Shown: one piece after another, positions 34,050-43,426 of the stretch
Position numbering within the stretch: position 1 is the first letter of the stretch
Layout: each line of letters begins with the position of its first letter
The notes under the pieces: model-generated
What the model saw: the letters and a program-made list of their open reading frames with translations, nothing else
The model's database searches: none
Told to the model about the DNA's origin: nothing
Made by a program: the position numbers and the translations under genes
Source: Henriciella aquimarina
GTDB lineage: Bacteria; Pseudomonadota; Alphaproteobacteria; Caulobacterales; Hyphomonadaceae
Direction of reading: 5' to 3'
Length of the DNA stretch: 64,000 bases
Assembly: GCF_002088975.1 (NCBI RefSeq)
Contig: NZ_NCST01000116.1
Coordinates: 186,001-250,000, forward strand

Positions 34050-35189
34050 CTAGACGCCCGCCACCCGCATCAGCTCGTCGAAGGCCAGCACGACGTGATA
34101 GCCGGTCGAGGCCGGCATGGTCTCGGTCGCGACCTGCCCCTCGGCGTCGAAGTGGTCGATCCAGCCGCCCTCCGGGGTCAGATACTCGTCCATCAGGACA
34201 TCGAAACACTGCACGGCCCGGTGGTCGATGGCCGCATCGTCCGGGTTCAGCTCCAGCATGGCGAGATGGCCTTTCAATCCCTCCGTTTGCATCCAGCTGC
34301 GCCGGGAATGGTCGGTTACGGTGCCGTCGCGGCGCGCCGCAGTGAAGACCCGGCCTTCCTCGTCAATTGTGCGGCAGGCGAAATCGTAGAGGTATGGCAT
34401 CGCCGGGTGCAGCGCCTCACCCGCCAGGCTCGCATGGCGCTGCAGCAGCCAGACCCATTCGAACTGGTGGCCGGGCTCGATGATCTCGTGACGGTCGCCG
34501 GTCTCGGGCGACCAGTCCGGCTTGAAATACTCGCCCAGCGTCCTGGTTTCCGGGTCCAGCATCTTGTCGGTGAAGAGCGCCACGATGGCTTTGGCCCGGT
34601 CCAGATGACCGCCGTCCGGATCGGCCTTGTGCAGCGCATGGCAGGCTTCCAGCAGGTGCATGTGCGGGTTCTGCAGCCGGTGCTCGCCCTGCGGCAGGCT
34701 CTCGGCATAGCCGCCATGGGTCTTGTCGGGGAGCATCGTATCGACCGATTTCAGGATGCTTTCGGCCACCGACAGCGCCTGGTCGGAGCCCGACATCGAC
34801 GCTTCGGCCAGCGCGAACAGGCCGAAGGCGGTGTCGTAGAGATCGGCCACGGCGTCGCTGAGCCCCAGCCCGTCCGTGGCGAGCCGCCGGCCGAGAATGC
34901 CATCGGCCCGGCGCGCCGGGCCTTTCAATGTGGTCACGCCCATCTTGATCAGGCGTTCGGCGCGTTCCGGCTCCCAGCCAAGATCGCGCGCCAGGCAGAA
35001 GAGATAGGTCTGGCGAGCCTGCACGCGCACACGCACCGACTCGGTCTCAACCGGCCTGTGGGTCAGGTCGAGGACTTCACGGAAGAGGCCATGCGCCCCG
35101 ATGCCCTCGCGGCTCCAGAGCGGGAAACAGGCGTCCAGCATCCAGCTGCGGGCCTCGCGTGCACGGCGTTTGAGGGCGGATGAAGTCAT
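34050..35189 (-). CDS. AGE family epimerase/isomerase
   Basis: 379 residues with the (alpha/alpha)6 barrel of N-acylglucosamine 2-epimerases and mannose isomerases. Landmarks are RVRVQARQTYLFCLARDLGW, HMHLLEACHAL, IIEPGHQFEWVWLL and GYHVVLAFDEL, which include the conserved His and Glu residues. It interconverts aldoses or hexose derivatives; mannose/fructose isomerase activity is possible. ATG 35189 gives a normal length. Confidence 0.85.
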   Translation of the reverse strand: MTSSALKRRAREARSWMLDACFPLWSREGIGAHGLFREVLDLTHRPVETESVRVRVQARQTYLFCLARDLGWEPERAERLIKMGVTTLKGPARRADGILGRRLATDGLGLSDAVADLYDTAFGLFALAEASMSGSDQALSVAESILKSVDTMLPDKTHGGYAESLPQGEHRLQNPHMHLLEACHALHKADPDGGHLDRAKAIVALFTDKMLDPETRTLGEYFKPDWSPETGDRHEIIEPGHQFEWVWLLQRHASLAGEALHPAMPYLYDFACRTIDEEGRVFTAARRDGTVTDHSRRSWMQTEGLKGHLAMLELNPDDAAIDHRAVQCFDVLMDEYLTPEGGWIDHFDAEGQVATETMPASTGYHVVLAFDELMRVAGV

Positions 35190-35306
35190 GGTGAAGGTCC
35201 GGTGGCATTTGGGCTCGCCTATTGGTGCCGCCATTGCTATCAAGCCGTCAACATGATTTCCACTCACGCTTCCGGCCTTCAAGCTACTGGAAAAAATCGC
35301 CTCCCA

Positions 35307-35918
35307 ATGTCCGACAAGGTCTTCTTCGCAGCTGCTGCCCTCGTGGCCATGGTCATGGTCGCCCTGGGCCTGCTGCCGGGCGTCAACACCCTGCCGACCG
35401 GCCCGGTCAGCGGCGGCGGCACCGATTACAAGACGATCGAGGTCTCCGGCGACCAGCTGAACCGGATGGTCGCCGGCGGCGAAGCCGATATCGAACTGGT
35501 CAAGATGGACGGGCGCACCCTCCTGCAGGTTGGCGCAAAAATCGGCACCCTGAAGGAAGACCCCCTGCTCGGCCCGCATTTCGTTCTCGCCCAGGATCTT
35601 GAAGTCGCCTTTGCCGGCCGGACGGTCCAGGTCACGATCAATGCCCGCGCGGCTGAAAAGTACGGGGCCGAACAGATGCGCGTAAACTACTGGGTCGGCG
35701 CCGGCGAAGGCTCCGGCTGGGAGACCTTCCCGATGACCCGCCAGTTCCGTGACATCTCGTTTACCTACGACATCCCCGACCGCGACCCGGGCGCCGCGCC
35801 GGGCTATGACTATCTCGCCATCCGCCCGGTCGTGCCGGAAAAGGAACGGGCGATCCTCATTTCCTCGATCACGATCGAACCGGTGAGCGGGGGATCAGGC
35901 ACAGGGAGCACGAAGTGA
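35307..35918 (+). CDS. Hypothetical membrane-anchored periplasmic protein
   Basis: 203 residues, not recognised. An N-terminal hydrophobic anchor (about residues 5-25, VFFAAAALVAMVMVALGLLP) is followed by a soluble domain of predicted beta character, including VSGDQLNRMVAGGEADIELV and FRDISFTYDIPDRDPG. ATG 35253 would add 18 residues. Its end overlaps the kdsD GTG start (GTGA), so it is coupled to LPS sugar synthesis; a lipopolysaccharide or capsule-related role is only a guess. Confidence 0.65.
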   Translation: MSDKVFFAAAALVAMVMVALGLLPGVNTLPTGPVSGGGTDYKTIEVSGDQLNRMVAGGEADIELVKMDGRTLLQVGAKIGTLKEDPLLGPHFVLAQDLEVAFAGRTVQVTINARAAEKYGAEQMRVNYWVGAGEGSGWETFPMTRQFRDISFTYDIPDRDPGAAPGYDYLAIRPVVPEKERAILISSITIEPVSGGSGTGSTK

Positions 35919-36874
35919 CAGCCGAGACCATTCTCGCCTCCGGCCAGCGCGTCATCCGCACCGAAATCGAGGCGCTCGACCTTCTCGAACAGTCCCTCGG
36001 CCCGGCTTTCGTGGCCGCCGTGGAGGCCATTGTCGCCTGCCAGGGCCGCATCATCCTTGCCGGCGTCGGCAAGTCCGGCCATGTCGCGCGCAAGATCTCC
36101 GCGACGCTGGCGTCGACCGGCACCCCGTCGCTTTACATCCACCCGACCGAAGCCAGCCATGGCGATCTCGGCATGGTCACCCAGGGCGACATCCTCATCG
36201 CACTGTCGCGGTCCGGCGAGACGAAGGAGCTCGACGACCTCGTCACCTATACCCGCCGCTTCGCCATCCCGCTGATCGCGCTGACCGCCGACGAGACCAG
36301 CGCGCTTGGGCGCGCGAGCGATATCTGCCTGACCATTCCCGACGCGCCGGAAGCCTGCGCCGAAACCCGCGCTCCGACCACCTCCACCACCCTCACCATG
36401 GCGCTCGGCGATGCGTTGGCTGTGGCCGTGCTCGAGCAGCGCGGTTTCACGGGCGACGATTTCAAGATCTTCCATCCCGGCGGCAAGCTCGGCGCCATGC
36501 TGCGCACGGTCGGCGACCTGATGCATGCCGGCGCCGAAATGCCGGCCGTCCAGACCGGCACCCAGATGCCGGATGCGCTGGCCGTCATGGCCGACAAGGG
36601 CTTTGGGTGCCTCGCCGTCACCGAGCCGCAAGGCAGCCTGATCGGCATCGTTACCGATGGCGATATCCGCCGCCTGGTGGCGCGTGGACGCATGGCCATG
36701 GTCATAGACGAGGGCATGACCCGCGATCCGGTCACCATTTCCCCCGCCATGCTCGCCTCCTCGGCGCTGGCCCTGATGAACGAGAAGCGGATCACCCAGC
36801 TCATCGTCACCGAGGCCGGCAAGCCGGTCGGCGTGGTCCATATGCATGACTTCCTCAAGGCGGGCGTCGCCTGA
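35915..36874 (+). CDS. kdsD: Arabinose-5-phosphate isomerase (KpsF/GutQ family)
   Basis: 319 residues from GTG 35915. An N-terminal SIS domain (about 35-170) has GRIILAGVGKSGHVARKISA and LSRSGETKELDDL, and two CBS domains follow (about 200-319). It converts ribulose 5-phosphate to arabinose 5-phosphate, the first step to Kdo for lipopolysaccharide. It sits in a tight chain with an anchored protein upstream and an exported protein downstream (shared base TGATG). Confidence 0.93.
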   Translation: MTAETILASGQRVIRTEIEALDLLEQSLGPAFVAAVEAIVACQGRIILAGVGKSGHVARKISATLASTGTPSLYIHPTEASHGDLGMVTQGDILIALSRSGETKELDDLVTYTRRFAIPLIALTADETSALGRASDICLTIPDAPEACAETRAPTTSTTLTMALGDALAVAVLEQRGFTGDDFKIFHPGGKLGAMLRTVGDLMHAGAEMPAVQTGTQMPDALAVMADKGFGCLAVTEPQGSLIGIVTDGDIRRLVARGRMAMVIDEGMTRDPVTISPAMLASSALALMNEKRITQLIVTEAGKPVGVVHMHDFLKAGVA

Positions 36875-37509
36875 TGCGGGCGCTGACCGCTGGCGTGCTG
36901 GCAAGTGCACTCGCCCTGACGCCGGCATGCGAAGCCCGCCCGAAGACGCTCTTCCCGCACACCCAGGGCACGGTGTTCCTGCTCGAAAGCGGCGCCCCCG
37001 TCGAAGGCGCTCGCGTCACCACCAAAACCGGCACGGCCTCCACGGCCACGGACAAGGACGGACGCTTCGAGATCGCCGCCGAGATCGGCAAGGACCGCTC
37101 CATCCCGCTGCCGGCCTCCGGGGTCTACCGCGACTCCGCCCTGCTCGCAGCCCACCATGAGGGCCATCATGCCTTCGCCCCGGTCGACTTCATCAGCATC
37201 TCTGAAGAGGCCGAATCCGAAACCTGGCTTTTCCTGCTGCCGGCGGACGCCCCTTATTCGACAGAAGGCCTGCCCGCCGACTGCGCGCTGCCCGAACCGG
37301 CCGTCTATGGGCTCCAGCTGCTGGCAGCAGGTGACACGGCCAGTTTGCAGACCGTGCTGGCGGCCAATCCCGATTTCGCCTTTGCCTTCAATCGCTGGCT
37401 CGACCGCACACTGGTGCGCCAGCTGCCGCAGACCTGCGAGATCGCGACCCAGCAGTTGCTGGACTGGATGGACACGATCGAGACGCTGACGGCCCCGGCC
37501 TCGGACTGA
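36874..37509 (+). CDS. Hypothetical exported protein with carboxypeptidase-regulatory-like fold
   Basis: 211 residues. An N-terminal signal ends LALTPAC, so it may be a lipoprotein (Cys19). Residues 30-110 read as a beta-sandwich of the carboxypeptidase regulatory type (GAPVEGARVTTKTG then TDKDGRFEIAAEIG). A helical region at about 145-205 (LAANPDFAFAFNRWLDRTL) is not recognised. It is coupled to kdsD, so an envelope role is likely. Confidence 0.65.
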   Translation: MRALTAGVLASALALTPACEARPKTLFPHTQGTVFLLESGAPVEGARVTTKTGTASTATDKDGRFEIAAEIGKDRSIPLPASGVYRDSALLAAHHEGHHAFAPVDFISISEEAESETWLFLLPADAPYSTEGLPADCALPEPAVYGLQLLAAGDTASLQTVLAANPDFAFAFNRWLDRTLVRQLPQTCEIATQQLLDWMDTIETLTAPASD

Positions 37510-37598
37510 GCCAGCGCCCCGTGCGCCGGTTCATGAGCTGCATTTTGCGGCGCGGCGGTTAATTTTGCGGTCATCCCCGCTATGGCAGTATTTCCGGG

Positions 37599-38819
37599 AT
37601 GTCTCTTTGTGCGCGCCTTTTCCTCGTTTCGCTTGCCGGCCTGCTGGTCGCGGCCACGCCGCGCGAGTTCACCCGTGAGGAGCTGCGCACCCTTGAGGCT
37701 GAACGCGACGCCGCCCTGCGCCAGCTGAACGCGATCGAGAAGGCGGAAAATTCCAGCATCCGCGATGTCGCCAACCTCGAATCCGAGCTGATTGCCGCGG
37801 CCATGGAAAGCCGCCGCCGCGAGGAGCAGGCCGCCGCCTCCGAACTGAAACTGATCGATCTGTCGACCCGGCTAGAGTCGGCCCGCGAGGAACTTGTCCT
37901 CAGCAATACCAGCCTCGAAGACATCATGGCGAGCCTGGCGATTTCCGGGCGCCATCATCCGCCCGCCCTCATCGCCTCGCCGGGCGAAGCCAATGATGCC
38001 ATCCGCGCCGCCATCGTGATGAGCGCGACCGCCCCGGTACTCGACGAACGCACCGATGCGCTGGCAGAGGAGATTGCCCGGCTGAAACTGCTGGACTCCC
38101 AGATCCGCCGGGAGAAGGCGCGCCTTGAAACCACCGAGGCCCGCCTCGCACTCAAGAAGGCCGAAATCGAACAGCTGGTCGCCACCAAGCGCGCCCAATT
38201 CGAAAACGTCAGCGGCCAGGCCGACCAGCTGCGCGCCCGGGTCGACAAGATCGGCGCCGAGGCCAAGACCCTGCGTGACCTGCTCGTCGCGCTGGAAAGC
38301 TCTGCGCCCGGCGCCCCCGGCATGAAGCCCGACCGCCAGATCCAGCTGGCCGCCAACACGTCGGGCACAACCGTGACCGACGCCCCGAAAGCCGCTTATT
38401 CCACCGCCGCGGCCAATCTCAAGCCGCTGGGCGCGGAATCGCTGGGGGGCCTGATGCGGCCGGTCAGCGGGCTGGTCTCAAAGAGCTGGGGCGAGAGCCT
38501 GCCGGGCGGGGAGTCCTCGAAAGGCGTCTATATCCAGCCTCGCAAGGAGGCAGATGTGATCGCGCCTGCCGACGGAAAGATCGAATATGCGGGAATGTTC
38601 CGCAGCTACGGTCAACTCTTGATCATTTCAACAAGTGATGGCTACCATATCCTTCTGAGCGGGATGGCCCGTATTTACGGGACCCCCGGCCAGACGGTGA
38701 AGGCCGGCGAACCTGTCGGACGCATGCCGAACCGTGAAATTCCGCCTCCGGAACTCTATCTAGAAGTCAGGAAGGCGGGGACCCCGATGAATCCGGCGCG
38801 CTGGATGAAGGGCAGCTAG
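37599..38819 (+). CDS. EnvC-like LytM/M23 factor, catalytically degenerate
   Basis: 406 residues. A signal peptide (about 1-22) is followed by two coiled-coil stretches (about 25-100 and 145-225) and a C-terminal LytM domain (about 295-405). The zinc ligands of active M23 peptidases are missing: the HxxxD site is replaced by SKGVYIQ, and the HxH site by ELYLEVRK. This is the EnvC pattern, in which the domain activates cell-wall amidases instead of cutting. The next genes are ctpA, polysaccharide deacetylase and rppH, an order common in alphaproteobacteria. Confidence 0.85.
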   Translation: MSLCARLFLVSLAGLLVAATPREFTREELRTLEAERDAALRQLNAIEKAENSSIRDVANLESELIAAAMESRRREEQAAASELKLIDLSTRLESAREELVLSNTSLEDIMASLAISGRHHPPALIASPGEANDAIRAAIVMSATAPVLDERTDALAEEIARLKLLDSQIRREKARLETTEARLALKKAEIEQLVATKRAQFENVSGQADQLRARVDKIGAEAKTLRDLLVALESSAPGAPGMKPDRQIQLAANTSGTTVTDAPKAAYSTAAANLKPLGAESLGGLMRPVSGLVSKSWGESLPGGESSKGVYIQPRKEADVIAPADGKIEYAGMFRSYGQLLIISTSDGYHILLSGMARIYGTPGQTVKAGEPVGRMPNREIPPPELYLEVRKAGTPMNPARWMKGS

Positions 38820-38840
38820 GCGAGTAAGGGAGTACAGGAC

Positions 38841-40166
38841 ATGCGTGCAATGCTCACAGGTGCAGCCATCGGGGCCGTCATGGGCGGCTTGGCCGTCGGC
38901 GTTTCAGCATTCGCATGGCCCGAAGCCAGCCCCGCCGATGCCCGCACAGAGACCTATCGCCAGCTCGACCTGTTTGCCGAAGTCCTGGCGCGCGCCCGCG
39001 CCGACTATGTTACCGATTTCGACGAAGCCGAGGCGATTGAAGCCGCCATTAACGGCATGCTCGGCTCGCTCGATCCACACTCCTCCTACCTCTCGCCGGA
39101 AGATTTCGAGGCCATGCAGGTGCAGACCTCGGGCGAATATGGAGGCCTCGGCATCGAGGTCACCATGGAAGAAGGCTTCGTGAAGGTCGTCACGCCGATG
39201 GACGACACCCCGGCCAGCCGCGCCGGCCTGGAGAGCGGTGACTTGCTGACCGCCATCAACGGCAACCCGATTGTCGGGCTGAACATCGACGACGCCGTGA
39301 AGGACATGCGCGGCCCGCCCGGCACCGAAATCATCGTCACCGTTCTGCGCGAAGGCCAGGAAGCCTTCGACGTGACGCTCAAGCGCGAAGTCATTCGCCC
39401 GGACTCGGTCGACTGGGAAGTCAAGGCGGACGACATCGCCTATTTCCGGATTTCCACCTTCAATGAGCGCACCACCGAACTGCTCGAGAAAGCCATCGCC
39501 GAGGCCAGCCGCCAGATCGACGGGCGCCCGGCCGGCATCGTTCTCGACCTGCGCAACAATGGCGGGGGCCTGCTCGAACAGGCGATCTCCGTCAGTGACA
39601 AGTTCCTCTCCGGTGGCGAGGTCGTCTCCACGATCGGGCGCCGGCCGAGCGACATCGCCCGCTATAACGCCCGCAATGGCGAGGTGTTCAAGAGCATCCC
39701 GATGGTCGTGCTGATCAATAACGGCTCGGCCTCGGCCTCCGAAATCGTCGCCGGTGCCCTGCAGGACCGCAGCCGCGCCACCATTCTCGGCACGACGAGC
39801 TTCGGCAAGGGCTCGGTCCAGACCGTCATCCCGCTCGGGGCCGACCGTGGCGCCATCCGGCTGACCACGTCGCGCTACTACACCCCGTCAGGCCGCTCCA
39901 TCCAGGCCACCGGCATCGAGCCGGACCTCGAAATCGTGCAGTCGCGCGTGACCGAGGACCAGCTGGAGAAGATCCGGCGCTATTCCGAAGCCGACCTGCC
40001 GCATGCGCTGACCAATGAGGAAGGCGCCGAGCGCCGCATGCCGCACATGCCGGACGAACAGCCGCCGGAAGATTATGACGGGGACGACTATCAGCTCGAC
40101 CGCGCCATCGAGATCATTCATGGCGGCCAGCTGACAGCGGCCGGTCAAAATCCAAACGCGGGTTAA
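38841..40166 (+). CDS. ctpA: S41 family C-terminal processing peptidase
   Basis: 441 residues. A signal peptide (about 1-32) is followed by a PDZ domain (about 95-180) and the S41 catalytic domain. The Ser lies in NNGSASASEIVAGALQD and the Lys in TTSFGKGSVQTV, the Ser-Lys dyad. Substrate strands pair with LDLRNNGGGLLEQA. It cleaves envelope proteins in the periplasm. It begins 21 bases after the EnvC-like gene with AGGGAG, so the two are probably co-transcribed. Confidence 0.94.
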   Translation: MRAMLTGAAIGAVMGGLAVGVSAFAWPEASPADARTETYRQLDLFAEVLARARADYVTDFDEAEAIEAAINGMLGSLDPHSSYLSPEDFEAMQVQTSGEYGGLGIEVTMEEGFVKVVTPMDDTPASRAGLESGDLLTAINGNPIVGLNIDDAVKDMRGPPGTEIIVTVLREGQEAFDVTLKREVIRPDSVDWEVKADDIAYFRISTFNERTTELLEKAIAEASRQIDGRPAGIVLDLRNNGGGLLEQAISVSDKFLSGGEVVSTIGRRPSDIARYNARNGEVFKSIPMVVLINNGSASASEIVAGALQDRSRATILGTTSFGKGSVQTVIPLGADRGAIRLTTSRYYTPSGRSIQATGIEPDLEIVQSRVTEDQLEKIRRYSEADLPHALTNEEGAERRMPHMPDEQPPEDYDGDDYQLDRAIEIIHGGQLTAAGQNPNAG

Positions 40167-40251
40167 CACTTATTTGCGTCTTCTTAACCAATCGCGTGCA
40201 ATCTGAAGGTTCGAAGTCAGATTACCCGGTTGCGTTTGGAAAGGCGTCTTG

Positions 40252-41568
40252 ATGAGTGAACGTGTGGCAAGAGAACCATCGCCCGTCAGAAGCGGTGTCG
40301 TTCACACAGCCCTCAGTCTCGCTGTCTTTACAGGTGTGGCTGCCCTTGCCGGCACCGTCATCCACCTGTTCGGCGATGCCAGCGCGGCGAGCCCCGCCCG
40401 CCAGATTGCCCTGTTTGCCCCCAATGACGGCCAGCAGCCCCACCTGAAAACCCGCTTCGCCTCCACCGATGGCAACGTCCGCACGGTCGTGGGCGCGGGC
40501 GAACGCCAGACCGCCTATGCCGGGCAGGATGAGACCACGGCCGAAAACGCCTCCAGCCCGTCGCTCGGTGTCGATTACGACAAGGATGGCACGGCCAGGG
40601 TCGTGAAGGCGTCCGCCTCGGCCGGCGATGCCGACATGGTGCGCATCAATGGCGTCTCGGTCAAAGCCGGGCGCTCCTGGCAGGAGACGCGGGAGCTGAA
40701 ATCGCTCGCCCGCGCGCCGATCACCACCGTTAGCGAGCGCACCTCGCTCGGCTATCTGCCGAAAATTTCCGACGATGGCCGCACCCCGGCCGGCACCTAT
40801 GCGCGCCCCTTCGCCAATCCGGAAAACCGCCCGACCGTCTCGATCGTGGTCGGCGGCCTCGGCATCAACTGGCGCCACACCAAGTCGGCCATCGAAGAGC
40901 TGCCGCCGGAAATCACTCTCTCCTTCGCGCCGACCACCGGCAACCTGCAGAACTGGATCGACCAGGCCCGCGCCGCCGGTCACGAAGTGCTGATCGAGCT
41001 GCCGATGGAGCCTTATGATTTCGGGCGCGAGGCGCCGTCCGCCAACACGCTCTACACGTCCAATGACAGCGACGAGATGAACCGGCGGCTCAAGCATTTG
41101 CTCTCGCGCGGCACCGGCTATTTCGGCGTCACGAACTATCAGGGCAGCAAGTTCGCCACCGATCCGACGGCCACCGCCGCCTTCGCCGACGCGCTCAAGG
41201 CCCGCGGCGTCGCCTTCATCGAGGATGGCACCCTCTCCTCCAGTTCGAGCTTCACCAGGGCCGCCGACAAGACCGGCCTGCGCTTCCGCCAGTCCGACAC
41301 CGTCATCGACGCCCGCCCGGACGGCAGCGAGATCGAGACCAAGCTTCTGGAACTGGAGACGATCGCACTGGAAGGCGGCCACTCGCTCGGCACCGGCATG
41401 GCCTATCCGATCACGATCGACATTCTGAAGGAATGGACCGACAGCCTTGAAGAAAAAGGCATCCTGCTGGCCCCGGCCTCGAGCGTGACCAAAGCCGCCC
41501 GCCCGGCGCCCGAAACCGTCGACACAGCTGACATCTCCGATGAAACGGGTGGGCAAGCCGGCGGATAA
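40252..41568 (+). CDS. Divergent polysaccharide deacetylase family protein (YibQ-like)
   Basis: 438 residues. One N-terminal membrane anchor (about 20-45) is followed by a linker to about residue 190. The divergent deacetylase domain reads PTVSIVVGGLGINWRHTKSA, then EVLIELPMEPYDFGRE and GGHSLGTGMAYPITIDIL. The family resembles NodB-type deacetylases but lacks a full metal triad, so the activity is uncertain. Its stop overlaps the rppH start (TAATG). Confidence 0.85.
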   Translation: MSERVAREPSPVRSGVVHTALSLAVFTGVAALAGTVIHLFGDASAASPARQIALFAPNDGQQPHLKTRFASTDGNVRTVVGAGERQTAYAGQDETTAENASSPSLGVDYDKDGTARVVKASASAGDADMVRINGVSVKAGRSWQETRELKSLARAPITTVSERTSLGYLPKISDDGRTPAGTYARPFANPENRPTVSIVVGGLGINWRHTKSAIEELPPEITLSFAPTTGNLQNWIDQARAAGHEVLIELPMEPYDFGREAPSANTLYTSNDSDEMNRRLKHLLSRGTGYFGVTNYQGSKFATDPTATAAFADALKARGVAFIEDGTLSSSSSFTRAADKTGLRFRQSDTVIDARPDGSEIETKLLELETIALEGGHSLGTGMAYPITIDILKEWTDSLEEKGILLAPASSVTKAARPAPETVDTADISDETGGQAGG

Positions 41569-42077
41569 TGTCTAGATACGCTGGGGTGAGTGCAACAACC
41601 AGCGATACCAGCCTTTACCGGCCCAATGTCGGCCTCGCCCTGTTTTCGGGCGCGGGCCACGTCTTTCTTGGCCGCCGCATCAATGGCCGCGGCGCCTTCC
41701 AGTGGCAGATGCCGCAGGGCGGCGTCGATGAAGGGGAAGACGCGGCCGACGCCGCGCTTCGCGAGCTGGAAGAGGAAGTCGGCCTCTCCGCCAAGCTCGT
41801 CGAGGTGATGGAAGAGACCGAGGACTGGCTCACCTACGAATTCCCCGCCGAGATCCGCCGGCGCATGCCCGGGCCTTATATCGGCCAGCGCCAGAAATGG
41901 TTCGCCTTGCGCTTCAAGGGCTCCGACAGCGATATCCGCCTCGACAAGCACACGCCTGAATTCGACGCCTGGCGCTGGGCCCACCTGTCGGAAACGCCCG
42001 GCCTGATCGTCCCGTTCAAGCGCCCGGTCTATGAAGAGGTGGCCCGGCGGTTTGCCCGCTGGACGAACGAGACCTGA
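41568..42077 (+). CDS. rppH: RNA pyrophosphohydrolase
   Basis: 169 residues. The opening YRPNVGLALFSGAGHVFLG and the Nudix box GGVDEGEDAADAALRELEEE are those of RppH, which removes pyrophosphate from the 5' end of mRNA and starts RNase E decay. The tail EFDAWRWAHLSETPGLIVPF is also diagnostic. It is translationally coupled to the deacetylase gene. Confidence 0.95.
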   Translation: MSRYAGVSATTSDTSLYRPNVGLALFSGAGHVFLGRRINGRGAFQWQMPQGGVDEGEDAADAALRELEEEVGLSAKLVEVMEETEDWLTYEFPAEIRRRMPGPYIGQRQKWFALRFKGSDSDIRLDKHTPEFDAWRWAHLSETPGLIVPFKRPVYEEVARRFARWTNET

Positions 42078-42118
42078 ACCGCTTTCATGGGCCCTCGCGC
42101 ACTGGGAGGGCGTGATCC

Positions 42119-42889
42119 ATGACAAAGACCATTCTGATGATCCACGGTGTCGGCTGCGGCGGCGATGTGTGGGAGACAATGCGGGCGCCGTTCGAGGCCG
42201 CCGGCTGGCGCGTCGAGGCGCCGACCCTCTTTCCCGACATGCGCACGGTCGGCCCGCCGCCGGACGGGCTCAAGGATCTGCGCCTGTCGGACTATATCGA
42301 GGCAATGGCCGCCGAGGCGCAGAAACTCACCGCCGAAACCGGGGAGAAACCCGTCATCATGGGCCACTCCATGGGCGGGCTGATCACCCAGCACCTTGCC
42401 GCCCGGGGCGAAGCCAGCGCCGCCATCTTCCTCACCCCGGCACAGACGCCGGACTGCCAGGTCCAGGACCTGCGGCTGATGATCACCTTCTGGAATATCC
42501 TCAAGCATGGCCGCAAGAAGATCCCCGAAGGCAGCTACAAGGTTGGCCGCTTCGGCTTTGGCTGGGGCGTGCTGAACGCCGTGCCGAAGGCGCGCCATGA
42601 CGAGATCTACAAGGCCGCGCGCCATGATTCCGGAAAGGTCTATGCCGACCTCGGGGAGCCGGCGCCGCTCGACGAAGCCCAGGTCACCATCCCGACGCTG
42701 ACCATCGGCGCGAAGAAAGACCGCGCCACGCCGGTGAAAGCGGTCCGCAAGGTCGGCGAGAAATATGCCAAGGCGGGGGTGTCGGGCGACTATCTGGAAT
42801 ATCCGAACCACGCCCACTGGATCGTCGACGAACCGGGCACAGACAAGGTTACCGCGGACATCCTCGACTGGCTCGACGGGAAGGGCTGA
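42119..42889 (+). CDS. Alpha/beta hydrolase
   Basis: 256 residues. The fold starts KTILMIHGVGCGGDVWETM (oxyanion loop HGVG). The nucleophile elbow is GHSMGGLITQHL with Ser, an acid residue lies near GAKKDRATPV (Asp), and the base His is in YPNHAHWIVDEPG. No substrate can be deduced. It is a separate gene, 41 bases after rppH, with GGGAGG before the ATG. Confidence 0.85.
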   Translation: MTKTILMIHGVGCGGDVWETMRAPFEAAGWRVEAPTLFPDMRTVGPPPDGLKDLRLSDYIEAMAAEAQKLTAETGEKPVIMGHSMGGLITQHLAARGEASAAIFLTPAQTPDCQVQDLRLMITFWNILKHGRKKIPEGSYKVGRFGFGWGVLNAVPKARHDEIYKAARHDSGKVYADLGEPAPLDEAQVTIPTLTIGAKKDRATPVKAVRKVGEKYAKAGVSGDYLEYPNHAHWIVDEPGTDKVTADILDWLDGKG

Positions 42890-42892
42890 CGC

Positions 42893-43426
42893 CTAATCCA
42901 GCGCGCCGATATAGGGCAGGCCGCGATACTTGCCCGCATCGTCCATGCCATAGCCGACGAGAAACCGCCCCGGCGCATCGAAGGCGTGAAAGTCGACATC
43001 GTCGGCGCCCGTCGGCGCCCAGGGCTTGCGCGCCAGCGCCACGGTGATCACCTCGCGCGCACCCTTTGTCATCATGTGGGAGCGGGCAAAGGCGAGCGTC
43101 CGGCCCGTATCGAACACATCATCGATGATCAGAACGCCGCGATCCTTCACCGGGCGCACAATGTCGGCGCGCACCAGCACCCGTCCGGAGCTTTCGCGCT
43201 CGTCGCGATAGCTTTCCAGCCACAGCGCATCGAGGACCGGGTGAATGCCGCGCCGGGCGAGCGCCTTCAGGAGATCGCTGGTAAACGGCGTCGCCCCGAT
43301 CAGGATATTGATGGCCGACCATTCGCCGGTCAGGCGCGGCGCCAGCCGGTCGGCCAGCTCCTCGATGCGGGCCATCAGCGTCGCTTCATCCAGGACGGTA
43401 TCGATCTTGGGGGTGTCTTCGCTCAC
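42893..43426 (-). CDS. hpt: Hypoxanthine phosphoribosyltransferase
   Basis: 177 residues of the type I phosphoribosyltransferase fold. The PRPP loop is VLIIDDVFDTGRTLAFARS, and the hypoxanthine/guanine side has VDFHAFDAPGRFLVGYGMD. It salvages hypoxanthine or guanine to the nucleotide. Its start overlaps the stop of the zinc-ribbon gene by four bases. Confidence 0.9.
   Translation of the reverse strand: MSEDTPKIDTVLDEATLMARIEELADRLAPRLTGEWSAINILIGATPFTSDLLKALARRGIHPVLDALWLESYRDERESSGRVLVRADIVRPVKDRGVLIIDDVFDTGRTLAFARSHMMTKGAREVITVALARKPWAPTGADDVDFHAFDAPGRFLVGYGMDDAGKYRGLPYIGALD

Noticed and set aside
40163-40187. CtrA box (two TTAA motifs)
   Set aside because: The spacing is 17 bases instead of seven.
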